This document shows positions 4,546 to 6,080 of a stretch of 6,080 nucleotides of DNA, one piece after another. Origin of the DNA: Pseudomonadota bacterium. Lineage in GTDB: Bacteria; Pseudomonadota; Alphaproteobacteria; Sphingomonadales; Sphingomonadaceae. The translations under genes were made by a program, and so were the position numbers. Numbering within the stretch: position 1 is the stretch's first letter; every line of letters starts with the position of its first letter. The stretch spans positions 1 to 6,080 of the forward strand of contig CAUJJQ010000155.1 of NCBI GenBank assembly GCA_963205285.1. The letters run 5' to 3'. A model generated the notes under the pieces. It ran no database searches and was not told the origin of the DNA. It was given only the letters and a program-made list of their open reading frames with translations.

Positions 4546-6080
4546 ATGGGTCGCGAAACGGACAATGCCGACGGGTCGGGCGGCGATCAGCATTATCAGC
4601 CGTGGCGGCGCGAACGTGAAAACGAAAACCCCAGCATACAGCGCCCAGCCCCCCTGCCCACGCGCAACGCGGCGCCAAAGGCGACAAAGCCGGCGGCACC
4701 CCCGCGCGCAACGGAGGATCTGAGTGCGGCAGAATTATTGGCCCGCCCGATTGCCCAGCCTGACAGCGGTGGCGACAAAGACGATGCTACGGCCCGCGCG
4801 CGCACCATAGTCGCCCAAGCAGGCCAAGCCATCGAACGCGCCGAAATTCCCCGTCGCAGCCGCGAAGCCGGGGCCAAGGGCGCTGAAATGGCGGCGCGCG
4901 GGGTGCGGGCAACGGCCAATGCGCTATCCAACGCGGGCCGCCGCGCCGCCAAGGCAACGCAGGATGCGATCACCACCGCCACCCCGCATGTACGCGCCGC
5001 CGCCAGCAGATTGAGCGACACCGCGCAGCGTAGCGTCAAGGGTGCGGGCAATGCCATCGCCAAGGGGGGCAGGCGCGCGATAAAGGCAACGCCCATTGCC
5101 GATATTGCGCCCCAACGCGGTGCACAGCCGCCATCCGCGCTCGAAATACTATTGGCCGAGGATGCAGCGACGCCGAGCAGCGCGACAAGCAACGCTGGCG
5201 GCTTGCCGCTGTTTGGCGACACGCCAGCCAGCACACTGCCAGCCCCGGCGGCGGTCGCCACCCCTGATGCGGCACCATCCCCATCGATCACCGCCCAAAC
5301 GCCCAGCCCTACCCCTACCCCTATCCCTATCCCTATCCCTGCGCCTACAGCCAACCCGCCCCTAGGTGGGGGCGGCGGCGGTAATGGCGACGGTGCATCC
5401 CCGACCCGTCGACTGTCGGGCGGGTGGCCCAACGCATGGTTCGCCCATCCGGCAAGCTGGATAGCGATTGGCGCTGCGCTGTTTCTGGGTGGCACGCTGT
5501 TTGGCAGCCAGTGGAGCGGCATCAACCGCGCGGCGACCGAAAATATCGTCCGCAACTATCTGCTCGAACATCCAGAAATCATCCCCCAAGCGGTCGAAAG
5601 GCTCGAACATCGGCGGGTGACAGAAATCATCCGTGAGAATCGCGATGCGCTGGAAAGGCCATTTTCGGGCGCATGGGCTGGCGCAGCGGACGGCGATGTC
5701 ACGCTGGTCGTCTTTACCGATTATGCCTGCACCTTTTGCCGCGCCAGCGAACCTGACCTTGAACGGCTGATTGCCGAAGATCGCCGTTTGAAACTGGTTT
5801 TCCGTGAATTCCCTATCCTGTCTGCCGATAGTGAGGCTGCGGCGCGGCTTGCGCTGATCGCCGCACGGAGCGGGCGATATATGAACGTCCATCAGGCCCT
5901 GTTCGCCGCTGCCCCGCCCAATGCCGCAGCGCGCAGCGAAATTGCCAGCCGGTTCAACCTCAACGCCAGCGCCGCCACCCTGAATGACCCCGGCATCACC
6001 AATGAATTGCGACACAATGTCGGGGCTGCACGTTCACTGGGGCTGAGCGCAACGCCCGCATTCATCGTTGGCGATAAATT
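4546..6080 (+). CDS. Membrane-anchored DsbA/ScsC-like thioredoxin-fold protein with long N-terminal extension, 3'-truncated
   Basis: Predicted periplasmic thiol-disulfide oxidoreductase or isomerase on an N-terminal membrane anchor. The frame is open from ATG 4546 to the window end (511 codons seen). Layout: 1-105 polar, Pro/Ala/Arg-rich; 106-183 Ala/Arg/Lys-rich helical stretch with 11-residue-like spacing; about 190-295 Pro/Ala-rich linker with TPTPIPIPIP and six consecutive Gly; one membrane helix 305-323 (WIAIGAALFLGGTLFGSQW) preceded by basic residues, predicting N-inside; 330-365 helical segment (NYLLEHPEIIPQAVERLE) typical of ScsC-type N-termini; thioredoxin fold from about 376 with C395-T-F-C398 and the cis-proline loop ATPAF (Pro504). 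The usual family motif is CPYC or CPHC, so Thr-Phe is atypical. Perhaps 20-40 residues are missing at the C-terminus. It follows the M48 protease closely, suggesting joint envelope quality control. The fold is secure; redox direction and the function of the extension are not. Confidence 0.9.
   Translation, partial: MGRETDNADGSGGDQHYQPWRRERENENPSIQRPAPLPTRNAAPKATKPAAPPRATEDLSAAELLARPIAQPDSGGDKDDATARARTIVAQAGQAIERAEIPRRSREAGAKGAEMAARGVRATANALSNAGRRAAKATQDAITTATPHVRAAASRLSDTAQRSVKGAGNAIAKGGRRAIKATPIADIAPQRGAQPPSALEILLAEDAATPSSATSNAGGLPLFGDTPASTLPAPAAVATPDAAPSPSITAQTPSPTPTPIPIPIPAPTANPPLGGGGGGNGDGASPTRRLSGGWPNAWFAHPASWIAIGAALFLGGTLFGSQWSGINRAATENIVRNYLLEHPEIIPQAVERLEHRRVTEIIRENRDALERPFSGAWAGAADGDVTLVVFTDYACTFCRASEPDLERLIAEDRRLKLVFREFPILSADSEAAARLALIAARSGRYMNVHQALFAAAPPNAAARSEIASRFNLNASAATLNDPGITNELRHNVGAARSLGLSATPAFIVGDK
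4915..5091 (+). repeat. Duplicated 15-residue motif, 44 residues apart, in the DsbA-like extension
   Basis: Codons 124-138 (ANALSNAGRRAAKAT, bases 4915-4959) and 168-182 (GNAIAKGGRRAIKAT, bases 5047-5091) share nine of 15 residues. The offset of 44 residues is four times eleven, which fits an amphipathic 11-residue helical repeat such as that of LEA or apolipoprotein-type sequences. The homology label is only by analogy. Confidence 0.55.
5311..5340 (+). repeat. Hexanucleotide tandem repeat encoding Thr/Ile-Pro dipeptides
   Basis: Five hexamers, two ACCCCT then three ATCCCT, are flanked by the related AGCCCT and GCGCCT. They encode a TPTPIPIPIP linker before the membrane helix. Unit length is two codons, so slippage would change linker length in frame. 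Confidence 0.85.

Noticed and set aside
5355..5377. GC-rich inverted repeat (CCGCCCC / GGGGCGG) as a terminator or regulatory hairpin
   Set aside because: It sits within the continuous DsbA-like frame, encodes a Pro-to-Gly linker and has no T-run; composition explains it.
4596..5555. 319-codon minus-strand frame with Gly/Val/Ile repeats opposite the DsbA-like gene
   Set aside because: The apparent repeats are only the complement of the Pro-rich hexamer array. The plus strand has a ribosome binding site, membrane helix and CxxC/cis-Pro motifs.

Overview
The window looks like a chromosomal housekeeping segment of a GC-rich alphaproteobacterium, most likely a sphingomonad (order Sphingomonadales). 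The taxonomic guess rests on three things: high GC with GC-rich third codon positions, an RNase E with a long charged insert in its S1 domain and a C-terminal Gly-Trp-Trp tail, and the order rne, M48 protease, DsbA-like protein. The order-level part is inference. No tRNA, rRNA, CRISPR array, insertion sequence or other mobile element is visible.

Layout, all genes on the + strand. Bases 1-2466 hold the 3' part of rne (ribonuclease E); about 60 N-terminal residues lie before the window. The 163-base spacer 2467-2629 is almost filled by three consecutive stem-loops (2467-2491, 2501-2544, 2572-2603). The middle one is the best terminator candidate. Bases 2630-3046 encode a small, probably exported protein built of six nearly perfect 16-residue repeats and ending in a Phe-rich tail. 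Bases 3105-4514 (or from 3048) encode a BepA-like periplasmic M48 zinc metalloprotease with TPR-type helical repeats. After a 31-base gap with a clear ribosome binding site, 4546 to the window end encodes a membrane-anchored DsbA/ScsC-like thioredoxin-fold protein. It carries an unusually long, low-complexity, probably cytoplasmic N-terminal region, and its C-terminus is cut by the window end.

How they fit together: RNase E is the scaffold and nuclease of the RNA degradosome and belongs to a different process from the rest. The repeat protein, the protease and the DsbA-like protein are tightly spaced, and all three are predicted to act in the cell envelope. The last two suggest a periplasmic protein quality-control pair: outer-membrane protein assembly and turnover plus thiol-disulfide exchange. 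The most unusual items are the roughly 300-residue extension with 11-residue-like periodicity on the DsbA-like protein, its Cys-Thr-Phe-Cys active site, the six-fold repeat protein, and the exact 30-residue periodicity in the RNase E tail. I see no convincing evidence of a wholly new multi-gene system.
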